A stretch of 64,000 nt of DNA from Litomosoides sigmodontis (lineage: Eukaryota; Nematoda; Chromadorea; Rhabditida; Onchocercidae): assembly GCA_963070105.1 (NCBI GenBank), contig OY718803.1:1327501-1391500 (forward strand), written 5' to 3'. Below the pieces are notes generated by a model. The model did not search any database. It worked only from the letters and a program-made list of their open reading frames with translations, and was not told where the DNA came from. The position numbers and the translations under genes are program-made. Positions within the stretch are counted from its first letter, which is position 1. Every line of letters starts with the position of its first letter. This document shows, piece by piece, positions 19,701 through 31,535 of the stretch.

Positions 19701-22700
19701 ATCACACGTACTCACTCACTCACACAAGTATTCCATTCTACATAAACCCGAATACAGGCACTATAGTTACTCATACCTATCACATCAATTATAATCACTT
19801 TCTCATTCGACAATCCGCCGATGTGATGCCAAATGGCAATATTCCCATCTGCTACTTTACTCTCACCTAAATATGTACCACTATGATACACACAAAAAAA
19901 AAAAGCTTTTTGTGTTACGATTATGCATTGCGTAGCAAGTAGGAATCAGAATTATATTTAGGTGCACCTGCTGCTGGATTCTCCTGCCTTATGAAAAAAA
20001 AATGAAAGGCTACGAATTCCACTGCTGCTGTTTGCTGTAACCATCGAGACTACACCATCCACATAATCACATTATAGACCATGAATGTCAAAGCTCTGTC
20101 ACTTCTGCAATAAAACTATCACTCGTTCATTACCACCTATTACTTCAATTAATAAGGATGACAAATGACACTGCTGCCACAATCACCAAAATTACTCTCC
20201 CATATGTGTAGCAAACCAGAGCAAAAGATAAAAGCATTGGGGAATTTCGTCACCAAAAAAAAAGATGAAATGAAGCACCGCCACTTCTATCATCAGTGCT
20301 TATCATCAATCGTCGTAGTTGCACCTTAAAATAGATGTCGCTAGCAGAACAAACACAGGCCCAAATCAAGTACGCGGTATTTTCCTATCACCAATTTTTT
20401 ACGTCTGAATCAAATCACGCTCAGGCGACTAACAGTTTCAATGCCCTCTGTCCAATATTGCAGTCTAAAATAAACTACAATTTATGACTGTAGTTTCAAA
20501 TTGCCCGTTTTTATAGTTGTTCGGGAACAATTTCAACAATATACTTCGGACTATATATATACTGCAGATATAGTGGACAGCAGCGACAATTTCACTGTCC
20601 ACTATAACTGCTAACAGTCAAATAAATAGAGCATAAACGACAATACTCCTCACAAAATAACACGTATTCATACGACGGCTTCAGTTTGAAACTGTAATTC
20701 TTGCCTCGTTAGTGACATAACACAGATAACCTCCCAAATTTCAAAAACGATTTCGTCTCCAACCGAAGCCATCCGAACAGTGGAAAAGTTGACAGATTTG
20801 ACAGTAACGAGAAACCAGCGTTCTTCCAGCTTCCACTGATCTGATCCAACTGGCACTTACGACACACGAGGACATTGATACCGGTATCGGTAAAGGCAAA
20901 ACCGGCAGATTCCGATTGCGTCAGTACCGCACAGTACTAGTAATAAGTTTTGCAACAGAATAAGGTCGTACAGTAGTACATGAATCCGCGGCTGGTTAAA
21001 GTGACAGCTAACATGTCGAAAATTGAGCGCTGTCGATGGGGGTTATTCCGCGCAAATTTCCAATAGAGTTGGGACAGGATGATTATAATTGTAAGCAGAG
21101 GGCGTCGCCGTGATACGAGGCGAAAAACAGAATAGTGATACGACCTTCAAATTCTAACGTCTCACTACCCATGTCTTTCACCACCGACACACAGCATGCT
21201 CCAGAAGGCGTAGATTGTTTCTTCCGGTATACTCATTATCAAATTACACCCCTTGGGACGTTTCATATAAATTAAATTCCAAATCAAATTTCAGTAGGAC
21301 GCATTTCATCCCTGTGGCTTAAAATGTGAACTCCGAAAAATCTCGATGATACAAAAATTCCACCCCGTTACACACTACATTGGAGGGCCAAAAATAGACA
21401 CGGAGTGTAATTTGACCTGGTGTTTCAACCTGTACAGCAGCACGAGGATAACAGAAATATTTCTCACATCAAACGCGGATCCAAAAGCGCACATATCTAA
21501 CATGCTCAATCACACACTTCCCAAAGAGAAGAACAAAAAAAAGCCTAACATGTGGGTTGAATTATTTTCTCGAAAAAATGCAAGACCCATATTAAAGTTG
21601 CAAGAATTCACAATACCGCACCTAACAAGTGCCTTAAACATCGAGCAGCGAATAAAACAGGTTACCTGCCATGTACACCTACATCATGCGTTGTTTGTAT
21701 ATTTTAGGTGCCCTGGCATAGTGAGTCAATGATTCCAACAACACAAATCAGTGCGAAAATTTAGATATTCTCAAACAAGCGAAATATTAATCAATGGCTA
21801 TGGAATGCAAGGGCTGCACGCTGCTCGGTGTTTGAATGTAATCAGCACATAACGAATTTAAAGCAAGAACAAAATACAAACATAAAGCCATTGCTAATGT
21901 TGGACACCGGGTTCCATAACTTCCAACTCACTACCCCCTAAAATTCATAAAAGAGAGGGACAACAGCAATGATTAGGAACTAACCATTAGCGATTCCACT
22001 CGTTGGTCATCAGTGATATAATGCGAATAATCAGATGGGCAATAACAATGTCCGAACAGTGTAGGACAAATCATACTTTGCAAACATCCTGAAAGACTTC
22101 ACTCTAAACATAAAACATAGGTTAGTCTTCCTACACCCACAAGTCTTATACACTAATCTATAAACTTTAAATGCACACAATTAGGACGGTGGAAGAGAAC
22201 AGAAATAGTGAGGAATGTTACTCCAACATAAGTGATGCTCACAGTAAGTTTATCTAAATACAATTAGAGTTCAATTCTGTAGTGAAGATTGAAGCGCATA
22301 ACATCACTGGATGGTGATATCAAGAAATTCGCTGAGTATCATCGATAGCACAAGAAAACACAAGAAGCGCTTGAGCTACGAGCAGTAAAGAATTCAAAGT
22401 GGTAGTGATGATCGATAGATCCAATGCAGCAATAATGGCAGCAGTATGAGGAAGAAGTAACAGAGAACAGTCGCTGAAGCGCTACAACAGCGCTTGAGGA
22501 AAAAAATGACCCAGTGTACAGTGATGGTGATCCAGAGCGATGGGATAAAAGAAAGTAAAGTTGTTGGATATACATAAGTGTATGGTATGTCCGTGTGATA
22601 AGGTAGCTATTAGATGAGATGAGGGGGATGAGGTCGGGAACGTTGCTACAGCTGTTGTTGCTGCGGCGAGAAATGCGCCGTACGATATAGAAAAAGGGGA

Positions 22701-22891
22701 TTTAGTATCATCAACCGTGACATTAGTATCTGGGAGAAAGGACTGTACAAGCGGAAGCTCCGAGGGAAACGCTCGTTGTACGTGTAAGGATGAACGTATG
22801 GTTGAACCGGTGTGTGCAGTGGAGGGATGAGGCAGGGTCACATCGTGACACAGTGAAACGGAAACAGCTGTATTTATTGCCGACAAACCAT

Positions 22892-22922
<31 letters not shown>

Positions 22923-24679
22923 GCAGAAGTAACAGATTTTGAAAAGATGCGGCGATGGAAACAGGCAAGGTCAAGTGATGAATGACGGAGGTTAAAGGGA
23001 GGTAGGGAGGGAGGGAGGGAGGGAGTGACTTGAGAAAGAAGAGTGATTGGGTTCTGCCGGTGCATGGCCAAATCATCCTAACCCATTCACCATCACCATC
23101 CTCCCATCGCCATCGTCGTCATCATCACCATCACCATCACCATCGCCATCCAAATACAACCCAACCCAGCCAGCAAGCATGCAAGCAAGCAACCGAGCCA
23201 CCCAGTCATCATCCCTCCACCTCCTCCTCTCTGGCAATATATGCGCGTACGCACACAGCATGCTGCGTTAGTAACAGCCAACAAACTCGTGGAAGCAGTT
23301 AAAGCGACAAGTTCGGGGACCTTCAGCAGCGGTAAACTACCCCCACCACCGACGCCGCCACACCATCACAATCCTTTCTCTGCGTTGTTGGCAGAGTGGC
23401 ATGACCCTCCCTCTCCGAGTTAGTTTTTATGTCTGCCGAGTGAGAGCAAGCAAGCAAGCAAGCAAGCGACACAATAACCAGTGAGGATCATGAGGGCGGG
23501 CGGGCTCACTTTCTTCTTTTCCGCCTCCCGCCCCTTACATCAGATATACATACACCTACTGCCCTCTTCCTCTTCTTCTCGTCAGGTTCCGACCAGGGTG
23601 ATGAGAGATGAAGAAGAGAGTAAAAGTTTATGTTTGCTTGCATTTGCAATTAGAAAAGGATAAAACTTAACGAAAGGAAGAGTTAGGCAGACAATGCACT
23701 GAGGGAACGAGAGAGACGGGAGGGAACAGGAGAAAAACGAGGATGGCATTTTTGGTATCTCTCACAAAAAACTCCGTTGACATGTGCGCAGCGAGTGCGT
23801 AAGAGCACTCACCAATTGCATTCACCCTACCCTGCCGCCACTCTCACAGTCACTCCGCCCCTCCTCCACAGGGTTCATTCCAGTTATTTTCAGCAAGCAT
23901 CCCTTCCTTTCTCCCCTCCTCCACCCTCCCTCACATCTGCGCTACTTCATACTTCTTCCATCGATCGGTCGCGCCTACGAGCTGACATAACAGCGACGGT
24001 TTCGCAAAAGAAAGCAGTGGAAAGGAAACATCTTGGAGCGCAAGAAGGCCAATGCATAGGGAGGAGTAGCAAGGTAAGGTGCTTCCGGAATTCATCAACG
24101 GTGAAGGAAGAAGGTAGGTGGTGCTAGGAGTGGTAGACTCAGCATGAAATACGTAGCACGTGTCGCTAGAGCATTGCTTCGGTCAGCAAACCTCAGGTGT
24201 GATGGATGGCGCGAATGATGTCGGGAGGAAGGAAGGAAGTATCCCACCTATCTTTCATTTGTTTTCCACTTAGCACTTAGCTCAACTCATTTCCACCTTA
24301 ATTCAGAAACCATCCTTTCTCATTCGCACGTGTACTGGTCCAGGTTGCAGTGCTTTCCCTTCTCCTACTCTCTAGTAACATTTCATTTTTCACCCCAAAT
24401 CCTGTGCCTCTGCTGTCTTCTTTTCAGACCTCAAGTATGCTACTTTTGATGAATTTGAATTTGTTTAAATTAAGGCAGGCAGTCACAATTTCAAATGTTA
24501 CATTTCAAGATCTACTGCGATTCTTCCAAACACGCAGGTAGGTCTGCATTTGGTGCAGAAAAACTCGTTCCAAGAAAAAACCGTCTCAATCCTATCCGAT
24601 CGATGGAGCCATAACCATACATAGGTTGATGCTACTCGTCACATAAATCGTTAGACACTCTTACACCTCACGGCGATAT

Positions 24680-24715
<36 letters not shown>

Positions 24716-27700
24716 ACGCCCACACAACCATAGCAGTCATTCCAGAGCTGATCTATGATCGAGAAGCTCGCTGATCAAACAACATACCAGTCGCATGGTT
24801 AGCATATTTTAAGTAGCTTGTAACAATCCGACACTCTTTGATAGATTGCTGCTACTTCAACGATTTCATGCAAGTATTATAAGCATAGCCGAAAGACCAA
24901 TGGATCAAAAAGACGATGAAAGCCCGCCACGAAATTATGCTTTTGTTCACTATAAAGTGATTCCAGAAAAATATCCCAACTAATTATTTTAAACGAACTC
25001 TTTTTTTTATACAAATGTAATGCACAAATACACAAACATACATCCAGAGGGACATTTAATTCTGTAACTCTAAGCAAAATCCTCTATCCCTGCGTTTCCC
25101 TCCTACGGTTTACCTTACACTAACTTGCAATCCGAAAGAAAAACATAAATTTAAAACAGCTGGAAGCATGCCAGCATTAATTTACTCTTTTTCACTTTGC
25201 ATCTTCTCAATTTTGATTTATTTACTTTTTCTTCCAAAAAACTGAATAAAAACTACGATACTACTCCTAAAAATATAAGGTCCCAAGGAAAACGATTTTT
25301 TCATCACTAAAATAAAATGGGAATATTTATCGTGAATATAATGGTGTCGGAACCTCATACACAAAGAACTCCTGCTGTTCCTATCGATTCATAAGATCAA
25401 ATGGGTGAAGGAAGACTTGAAAATTAAACTGAAAAAATCCAAGCAAAGCATATCGACGATATGTAGCTCCTAAGAGCCGTGCAAGTGAACTATACAGTGC
25501 TACCTTAAGAGCAATCAACGGTGTTTTGTTAGTGGGTGATAGACTAATAAGATGGAACGGATCTGTAGAAATTCCTGCTGGCATGCTGGTATAGTCATTT
25601 TTAGGTTACTGTAGAGCATTTTTGCCTACTTATTCACTATGGCATAGGTTCCCTAATTTCCTATCCTCTCTCTGCTGACCTAATTACTAGCATGAAAAAA
25701 TGGTTGAGGATGCAGACGACGACTCACTTGATTAAAAATACCTTCCCATAAACCATCTCTTAGGCAAACCAGCATATCCTTAACTCCACTTATAAATCCA
25801 AGACTTACAAGAAGCCAAACGAACAACACAGTTTACCTAGCAGAGCGAAACAGCAAAAGACAACAACTAGCGGCATGATAAAAAGGAAACTACTCCATTA
25901 TTTAAGGAAGCAATTAATTGTAATTCCCACACCGTAATTTTCATATGATATAAATTTAGAGTACATTTAACTTAAAAATCCAACACAAACGAATACATAC
26001 CTTGTGGTAGCATACGTTGCTCCACCAAAGAATCAATGACACCAATTGCCGATTTACGTACCTAAAATTGAAGCTCCATTATCATATGCATCTGATGCTT
26101 TTATTACCCTCAAACTAACAGTTGACAAATCTTGTTCAAAAGACTTCAACAACTTACAGTAACACTGATTGTAAATCATTCAAATTCCGTGTTTACAGTT
26201 ATTTTTCAATTCATTACTCAATTACATCAAAGTATTTAATTGAACCATGAGAAAAAATGAAGCAACACATAGCAACGATTTAGGAAGAAAAAACTAAAAC
26301 ATTTAGTTATAATGTTATTCCTCCACACTTTCTTTTTGCTAAACCGTTTCAACAGGTTAAAATATGCGTTTTACCATATTCCATAAATTGCTTCCCTTAT
26401 ATCAAAAAAACGTTAACTGATTTAAATCACATTCCAGTGAAACAATGCATGAAAGACCAAGTTAGTTACTTATGTAAAGGAAAAAACAAAAATGATTTGC
26501 AGCAGCTTATCAACTCCGTTCAATATTATTTTGATTTTATAGAAAGAAAACAACGCCACGTGTAACTTTTCACTATGCAAATATATCACCTTCCCTCATT
26601 TCCTTATGTTTTGCTTGAGTAGCGAAACAGATGTATGCCTGATACCACGCCACTTAAGAGATTCAAATACACAGCGGAATACGTCACCGTTAATAAAATC
26701 ATTTTATATCATCTATATTTTGTCAACTTAACTAAATGCTTTCTCAAGATTATTATTTAAGAAATAAACGATCGCTAGCAAAAGACATAAAATCTTCAAC
26801 TCGTTTTCTTGTAATAGAATCGCATCTCCGACGTCATTCATCTACTGACAAAAATATTTTCAGAATGAATAATTTTTAATGCATGCAAACCTCCTTGAAA
26901 CAACTCATTGTTGTTTGTCATGATCAACTATATTTTGAAACTTTCAAAAGTTGTATCTGTTTTGTTCCTTAAACTATGAACTCGAAATATTGCACGAATT
27001 AGGACATTAACCATTGCTCTGTTCGCCTTTGACCTATCAGAGAAATGAGTTTATAAACTAAATGATGTTAGTGTCTTCCTATCTTTGTCAGACGTATAGC
27101 TTTTAGAATAGAGAACACAAGTGGTGATGAATTCCTGATTTTGTACGACAAAATTCATCCCTGTAATCGCACTTTTTCCTAATAAATCTATTCAGAAAAT
27201 CTCCAACAACAAACTTCTGAAGAGCGGTCATGCCCTATAGCACAAGAGTACTTCCATTTTCCAACGTAGTCAATTTGAAAAGAGATCTCTAATTTACTAT
27301 TTCCGATAATAGCGGCGATGAATTAAAATTTGATAACGTGAGCACAATACGAAATTTGAGCTTCATCTCATCAGTGAAGAAAAAATTCAAACTTATTTTG
27401 GTTAGTAAGTTTTCTTGGTGACCGACCAATTTACTGCAACCACTCCGTCCTACGTTGTCAGGGGCATCTAGATGTGATAAACGATTAATCGCAAATAATC
27501 ATCACCACTCTCTATTAGAATGTCGAATGGAACTACGGCTTTCTACTTATTAGCAGCAACAACTTTACAATTTGATGTATTAAAACTATAAAAATTTTAT
27601 TCTACTACTTCTGGGACTCCGTTCTCCTAGATTCTTTTCCTCGTTCATCAGGAGAAACTAATAAACGAGGAAGAGCGATTGTTGTTGACTGACTCATTTT

Positions 27701-30219
27701 TTCAAGGTCAGAAGAACTTATTGCTGATGTTAGTGCTTTTGCTTGAAGAGCTCTTATAACAGAACAACACAATTCAGTTCAGTCACCTAAAAAACGGCCC
27801 ACAGAAAGGACAAAAAAATTCAAGTCATTGCAGCGAAACAAACGGCAAGACAACGAGGAAAAAGAGATGAGAAAAAAATGCAAAATAGATGGTTGTGAAG
27901 AGCAGTTTCTCCCTCCTTCTCATTACGCATTTGTCATTTTCCCGCAGGGACCTCCTCCAAGGATGAGAATTATATATTCAAAGTACAGCCTAACCAGTAG
28001 GTGAATTTATTAAAAATATCCGGTAGCTAAAGCAATGAGACTTTTCTGAAAAACCATATATGTGCGTAGTGTTTAATGCACAAACCCTCATAGTTACAAT
28101 GACCTACCTAGTGATTGCATGAACAAGAGTGATCAGTTAAGTGCTGTGAGCTAGCTTTTAAAAACTAATAACAACTGAAGTAACTAAAAAATAAAAAAGT
28201 ACCATAATTTGACCAAAAAGTATTTGTTCTAGTTTTTTATGTGTATTGTTCAACACAAGAATCGGTAGGTAAAGGCATCAACGACATATAGCCGTCAACA
28301 ATAGATAATTTAGCTGTAATTAAATTGCTAAACATCTCAGCTGTTCCCATTAATTTGGAGAGAGTTCAAAATTTCAAGCTTCGAAAGTGAAGTTTTCAAA
28401 ACCTTTACAATTATCCACTTTTATTTGCATCTTCTGCTCATAGTTTGAAAGTTGTTGAATATGAAAAATTTTGCAGAATTAGGTAAGAACAAACGTGAAC
28501 AATTCAGCCTATTTGTTCTATTTCAAATCAAATGAGAGATTGCGAATTTTTCTCTCTTTCATTAAACATCAGAAAGAGTACAATAAAAGCTCTCGAAGTT
28601 ATTTTAATGAAAATAGACATATCTGTCAGAAAAAAGAAAGAAAAGTATAGTACTGATTATACTGTAAGACAAGATGAACACATTAAAAAAACCTGTTATT
28701 ACTGCGAATTACCGATCGTCAAAGCTAACAAGAACCTGTTCACTTCTCGAGAACAGTTTTTTTTTCCTACAGTGTTGTCGGAGAAAATTGTTTGGTAAGT
28801 TTCGGAACGATTACCAGCCACAAAAGATGTTTTCAAAAGATAATCAAACAGCACATAAGGCAAAAAAAGTACCAAAAACTGAGGTTTAAAAAACTTTCTC
28901 CTTACAGAAAAAGGAATCACTGAGTCCCCGAAAATAGCAGTAATCACTACAAAAAACAAGTTACAAGTTCACCCTTCTTGAGCAATATTGTCTCTGTGTT
29001 ATTACTAGCTACAAAATGTAAGTATAACTGATTCGAAAACAATCACTTACACTATCCGAAGCATGATCCAAAGCACTCGCTAACAATGCTGAGAATACAT
29101 TATGAATTCTTTTTAGCAAACATTCCACTGCCATAAATTCAACGTACAATGATGGAACCTGTTCCACTAACATACTACATAATGTACTATCTGCAACTCA
29201 AAGAGGAAACTTAATTCAGTCAAAGACTTTCTTTATGCAAAAAAAAACCTGTTCACTTATTGGTTTAATTTTAAAACAAGAACCCTCTGATCCCCTACAA
29301 TGATTAAATCTTTATGGATTTAAATGAATTTCCCAACCCTCCACCCCACGTTTACGATGATCCAGAAAGAGTATTTTCGAAAACCATTTTAAAATAACAA
29401 AAGAAATTTTGGCTATTTTTTCATCAATGTAAAAGTACCTGTTTCTTTAGCAAACACATTTTCAATCAAACTAATGACAACTTCAATTTGCCGTTGATCT
29501 CTTTCAATGTTCAGCGTCCGTGACAATTTCGACAAATCACGGATTGCAATTTCTCTGGAAAGAAGTTTTCATTTTCTCTGATGTGATTTGTCGCACACAC
29601 TTAGTGAACACGCTTAGTTATAGTCCCTTAGAATGGTGCTCAGTCGAGTATTAAACCAAATAGTTCAAACTTATCTTCGTAAGCAAGCCTAAGATCCGAA
29701 AACTTTCCAATGTTCAACAAAACTAGATACATTTCCACAAATATTGTCATAGTAGGCTTGATATACTACATCGAGCTTACATGATGATTATCAAAAGAAT
29801 AATGCAGTCTCGCTCTCTGTTGAATCGAGTGGATAATTTCATAGAAATTCTGAACTGACAAAAAGTTGTGTATTTCCTAGAACAGCACATTTAACATTTA
29901 GTCCAGAGCCCACTTGTAACTTTCAAAAAAAAGAAAAACCAACCTATCAGATAAATTTTCGCTACGCGCATATAATAAAAAAGTGTCGTAGTGAAGTACT
30001 CCTGTAGTTCCTGCCTCCAGTTCTGAAAGTATAGAAATGAAAAGCACTAACATCTAGAAAATATATTCAAATTGCTGGCTACTTACGAAATACATGTATA
30101 GCGTATTCTGAAAAATAACATCAACTTTACATTTCTCTTAGCATGGAAATCAAGCTTCAATAAATCTCATATTACAACCAACCTTCGTTGAACTCATTTT
30201 CGCCAAATTCGATAACCAT
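7747..30219 (-). CDS. ppfr-1: Protein phosphatase 4 regulatory subunit 1 (PPP4R1), 23 exons
   Basis: Exons in transcript order: 30183-30219, 30087-30107, 29944-30022, 29439-29554, 29051-29190, 26001-26061, 25417-25562, 14284-14343, 13674-13838, 12776-12881, 12243-12420, 11944-12033, 11426-11594, 10940-11170, 10362-10562, 9997-10176, 9527-9688, 9256-9341, 9010-9092, 8648-8843, 8423-8523, 8104-8294, 7747-7857. The model encodes 969 aa and every junction keeps frame; human PPP4R1 is about 950 aa. HEAT repeats occupy about 20-310, including VAWGVRKSS and LGRFIATFAD. An acidic, Ser-rich linker spans about 310-600. A second HEAT block at about 601-930 starts VIPQALLD and contains FTLGRNNWHC and NVRLAFVRSL. 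The protein is a scaffold for the PP4 catalytic subunit. Intron 13 appears to be GC-AG. Relative to human, about 8 residues are missing at the exon 7/8 join, so a microexon in the 11-kb intron may be absent from this model. The ATG lies 17 bases after an acceptor (AG at 30237-30238), suggesting trans-splicing. Confidence 0.93.
13546..13640. repeat. Short direct repeats built on TAGATTTAATG
   Basis: AATAGATTTAATG occurs three times within about 95 bases, each in a similar AT-rich context, and two copies continue as AGATTTT. The repeat lies just beyond the donor of PP4 subunit exon 9, inside the following intron. Confidence 0.6.
15254..15553 (+). other. Exon-like open frame pair with a weak KH-domain-like pattern
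   Basis: One frame starts at an ATG near 15254 (MLLNKEIHLEWLNKRHGNF...) and stops after about 50 codons. A second, shifted frame covers 15356-15553. The second frame reads LIRNKTGAIIDLKSTVYILG, then GATES and FARQIL, which resembles the TG-x-x-I, V-x-I-x-G and A-x-x-I pattern of KH RNA-binding domains. The two frames could be a frameshifted retrocopy, two exons, or chance. A possible donor (ATG, then GTAAAATT) lies at the end. The segment sits inside the 11-kb intron on the opposite strand. I cannot name a family with confidence. Confidence 0.25.
20565..20610. repeat. Strong inverted repeat (stem-loop)
   Basis: TATAGTGGACAG at 20569-20580 is perfectly complementary to CTGTCCACTATA at 20595-20606, with a 14-base loop. 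After one mismatch the stem extends by GCAG/CTGC on the outside. The stem is about 17 bp, short for a typical pre-miRNA. It may be a transposon relic or a structured element in the intron. Confidence 0.7.
22600..24200. promoter_or_regulatory. GC-rich, CpG-containing island inside the 11-kb intron
   Basis: Base composition changes abruptly from the AT-rich surroundings to C/T- and G/A-rich blocks with many CpG, simple repeats and long purine or pyrimidine runs. The same kind of sequence at 43280-44100 lies immediately upstream of the MADF gene and looks like a promoter and leader. By analogy this island may be an internal or nested promoter. A good plus-strand donor (AGCAAG, then GTAAGG) lies near 24072. 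None of the open frames here resembles a known protein. Confidence 0.35.
26062..29050. other. 3-kb intron of the PP4 subunit gene
   Basis: This intron lies between exons 6 and 5 of the minus-strand PP4 subunit gene. It is AT-rich. The short open frames near 28532-28959 have no recognisable domain and no exon-like boundaries that keep frame with the host gene. I see nothing else here. Confidence 0.6.
30087..30107 (-). CDS. ppfr-1: 21-nt microexon of the PP4 subunit gene
   Basis: An acceptor (TTTTTCAG read on the minus strand) and a donor (GTAAGT) enclose exactly 21 bases. They translate as EYAIHVF across the joins and keep the frame between exon 1 (ending phase 1) and exon 3. The downstream residues match the conserved start of the family (LLYARSENLSDRE). 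Gene predictors often miss an exon this small. Without it exon 1 would still join in frame, so it could be alternatively spliced. Confidence 0.75.
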
Positions 30220-30236
30220 CTCCGGAAAATTAGGAG
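30220..30236 (-). promoter_or_regulatory. 5' UTR fragment after a probable spliced-leader acceptor
   Basis: On the minus strand, ATTTATTTGTAG ends at 30237 and is followed by 17 bases and then the ATG of the PP4 subunit. No further in-frame conserved sequence is visible upstream. This fits a trans-splice site, but an upstream leader exon cannot be excluded. Confidence 0.5.
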
Positions 30237-31422
30237 CTACAAATAAATTAATCCTCTCATTAGAAAGTATTTATAACAACGTAAGATCCTCCAAACTATA
30301 CAAATCTTTCTCCGATAAGAAAAAGATTAGAAAAAAAAAGCTACATAGCGGTTGCTCGACGCAATCAAAAATAGTGTCACTCATATGATTTTTCAACTTG
30401 AAAAGACCTTACCAAATACATTTCTAAAGAAAAAATGCAGGTTTATATACTAATAATCTTCAAAAATGAAGCTACAAATTTGATAAAGATAAACGATACA
30501 AGAACGGATATTTTTCAGGAGAACCTGGCTGAACTAGAAATCTAAATAACTTTCCAAAAAACACGTCTATAATAACACAATACTTCATGAAATCAGGTAC
30601 AGGGAAGAATGATTTCGCTTTATTTCATCATTTACCTAAAGTGAAGTCGTTGAAATAAGTCGTTGGCATCGCTGTCTGAATCAGTATTTTAAAAAAATGC
30701 AATTTTCCATAGAAATGATAAATGCACTCTAAACAAACAAAATATTTTAAGCATAATCAATTAAAGGAGCCCAATACAACACCAGCTGCTAGCCGATTTC
30801 TGTGCGGCAGTTTTATTTCAAAACGAAAATATTAGCATATCGCTTATAGCAAGTCATAGTATACCTATAAAAATTAGCTGATGCGAATATTTCGAAGATT
30901 AAAAACAAACGATGTCATTTGACAGTTCTGCACAATTTCGATAGAACACTTCCTTCACTCAGTCACTCACCCAAACCACCTACTTTAAACGTTGCCCCAA
31001 CGCCAAACCAATCTACAAATCATCCATCATCTCTCCAATCCCACACACATTTGTACGAAAAAAAGTCACACAAAGTTCGTCCGTACGCAATGTCACATTT
31101 GACGGATCGGGCAAGTTCGCTAACGGTGGGCGTACTTATTACTGTTTGTATGGGAACAACAAAGATATCAATGTTGTAAAATTTTGCAAACTGCACGTTA
31201 CATTTCACACACCAACATAACAATTCATTTATTTTTATTCAAATTTTACATTCACAAATGTAATTTCATATAGTTCACAGAAGCAATGCCTCATGCTACA
31301 TGAATTAGAATGCATATTAACAGGTGGACAAACGTGAACAGAGCTGCTTCAATTATTAGCAGGATGAGATTACAAATTGATGAGTGAAGAAAGCAATTCA
31401 TTGCACAGAGAGATCATTTGAA

Positions 31423-31535
31423 AAGAAGTGATGTGATCTGGTCTGATCGATTTGACAAGAAGTGATGTGATTTGATCTGATCGATTTGACAAGAAGTGAT
31501 GTGATTTGATCTGATCGATTTGACAAGAAGTGATC
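31423..31535. repeat. 34-bp tandem repeat, about 3.3 copies
   Basis: The unit starts AAGAAGTGATGTGAT and ends GATCGATTTGAC. Full copies run 31423-31456, 31457-31490 and 31491-31524, followed by a partial copy to about 31535. Copies 2 and 3 are identical and copy 1 differs by two transitions (CTGGTC versus TTGATC), indicating recent expansion. The sequence is a direct tandem array without spacers, so it is a minisatellite and not CRISPR. Confidence 0.9.

Larger units (their letters stand above)
14344..25416. other. 11-kb intron of the PP4 subunit gene
   Basis: This is the largest intron in the window. It lies between exon 8 (14284-14343) and exon 7 (25417-25562) of the minus-strand gene. Contents I can see are an exon-like open frame with a KH-like pattern at 15254-15553 (+), a perfect stem-loop at 20565-20610, and a GC-rich, CpG-containing island at about 22600-24200. 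Low-complexity blocks include AGC 22892-22926, GGGA 22998-23025, ACC/ATC 23086-23150, CAAG 23446-23467 and CA 24684-24710. The rest is AT-rich unique-looking sequence in which I recognise no gene. An unannotated microexon of the host gene may be hidden here. Confidence 0.7.

Noticed and set aside
21346..21732. 128-codon plus-strand frame in the 11-kb intron
   Set aside because: No recognisable motif, no exon partners and ordinary composition; a frame of this length can arise by chance in 64 kb.
22339..23302. Several open frames on both strands in the GC-rich island
   Set aside because: Low-complexity Ser/Leu/His/Pro runs caused by AGC, GGGA and ACC repeats; no conserved domain.
31423..31535. 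Regular repeats considered as a CRISPR array
   Set aside because: Units abut without spacers and the genome is eukaryotic; it is a minisatellite.
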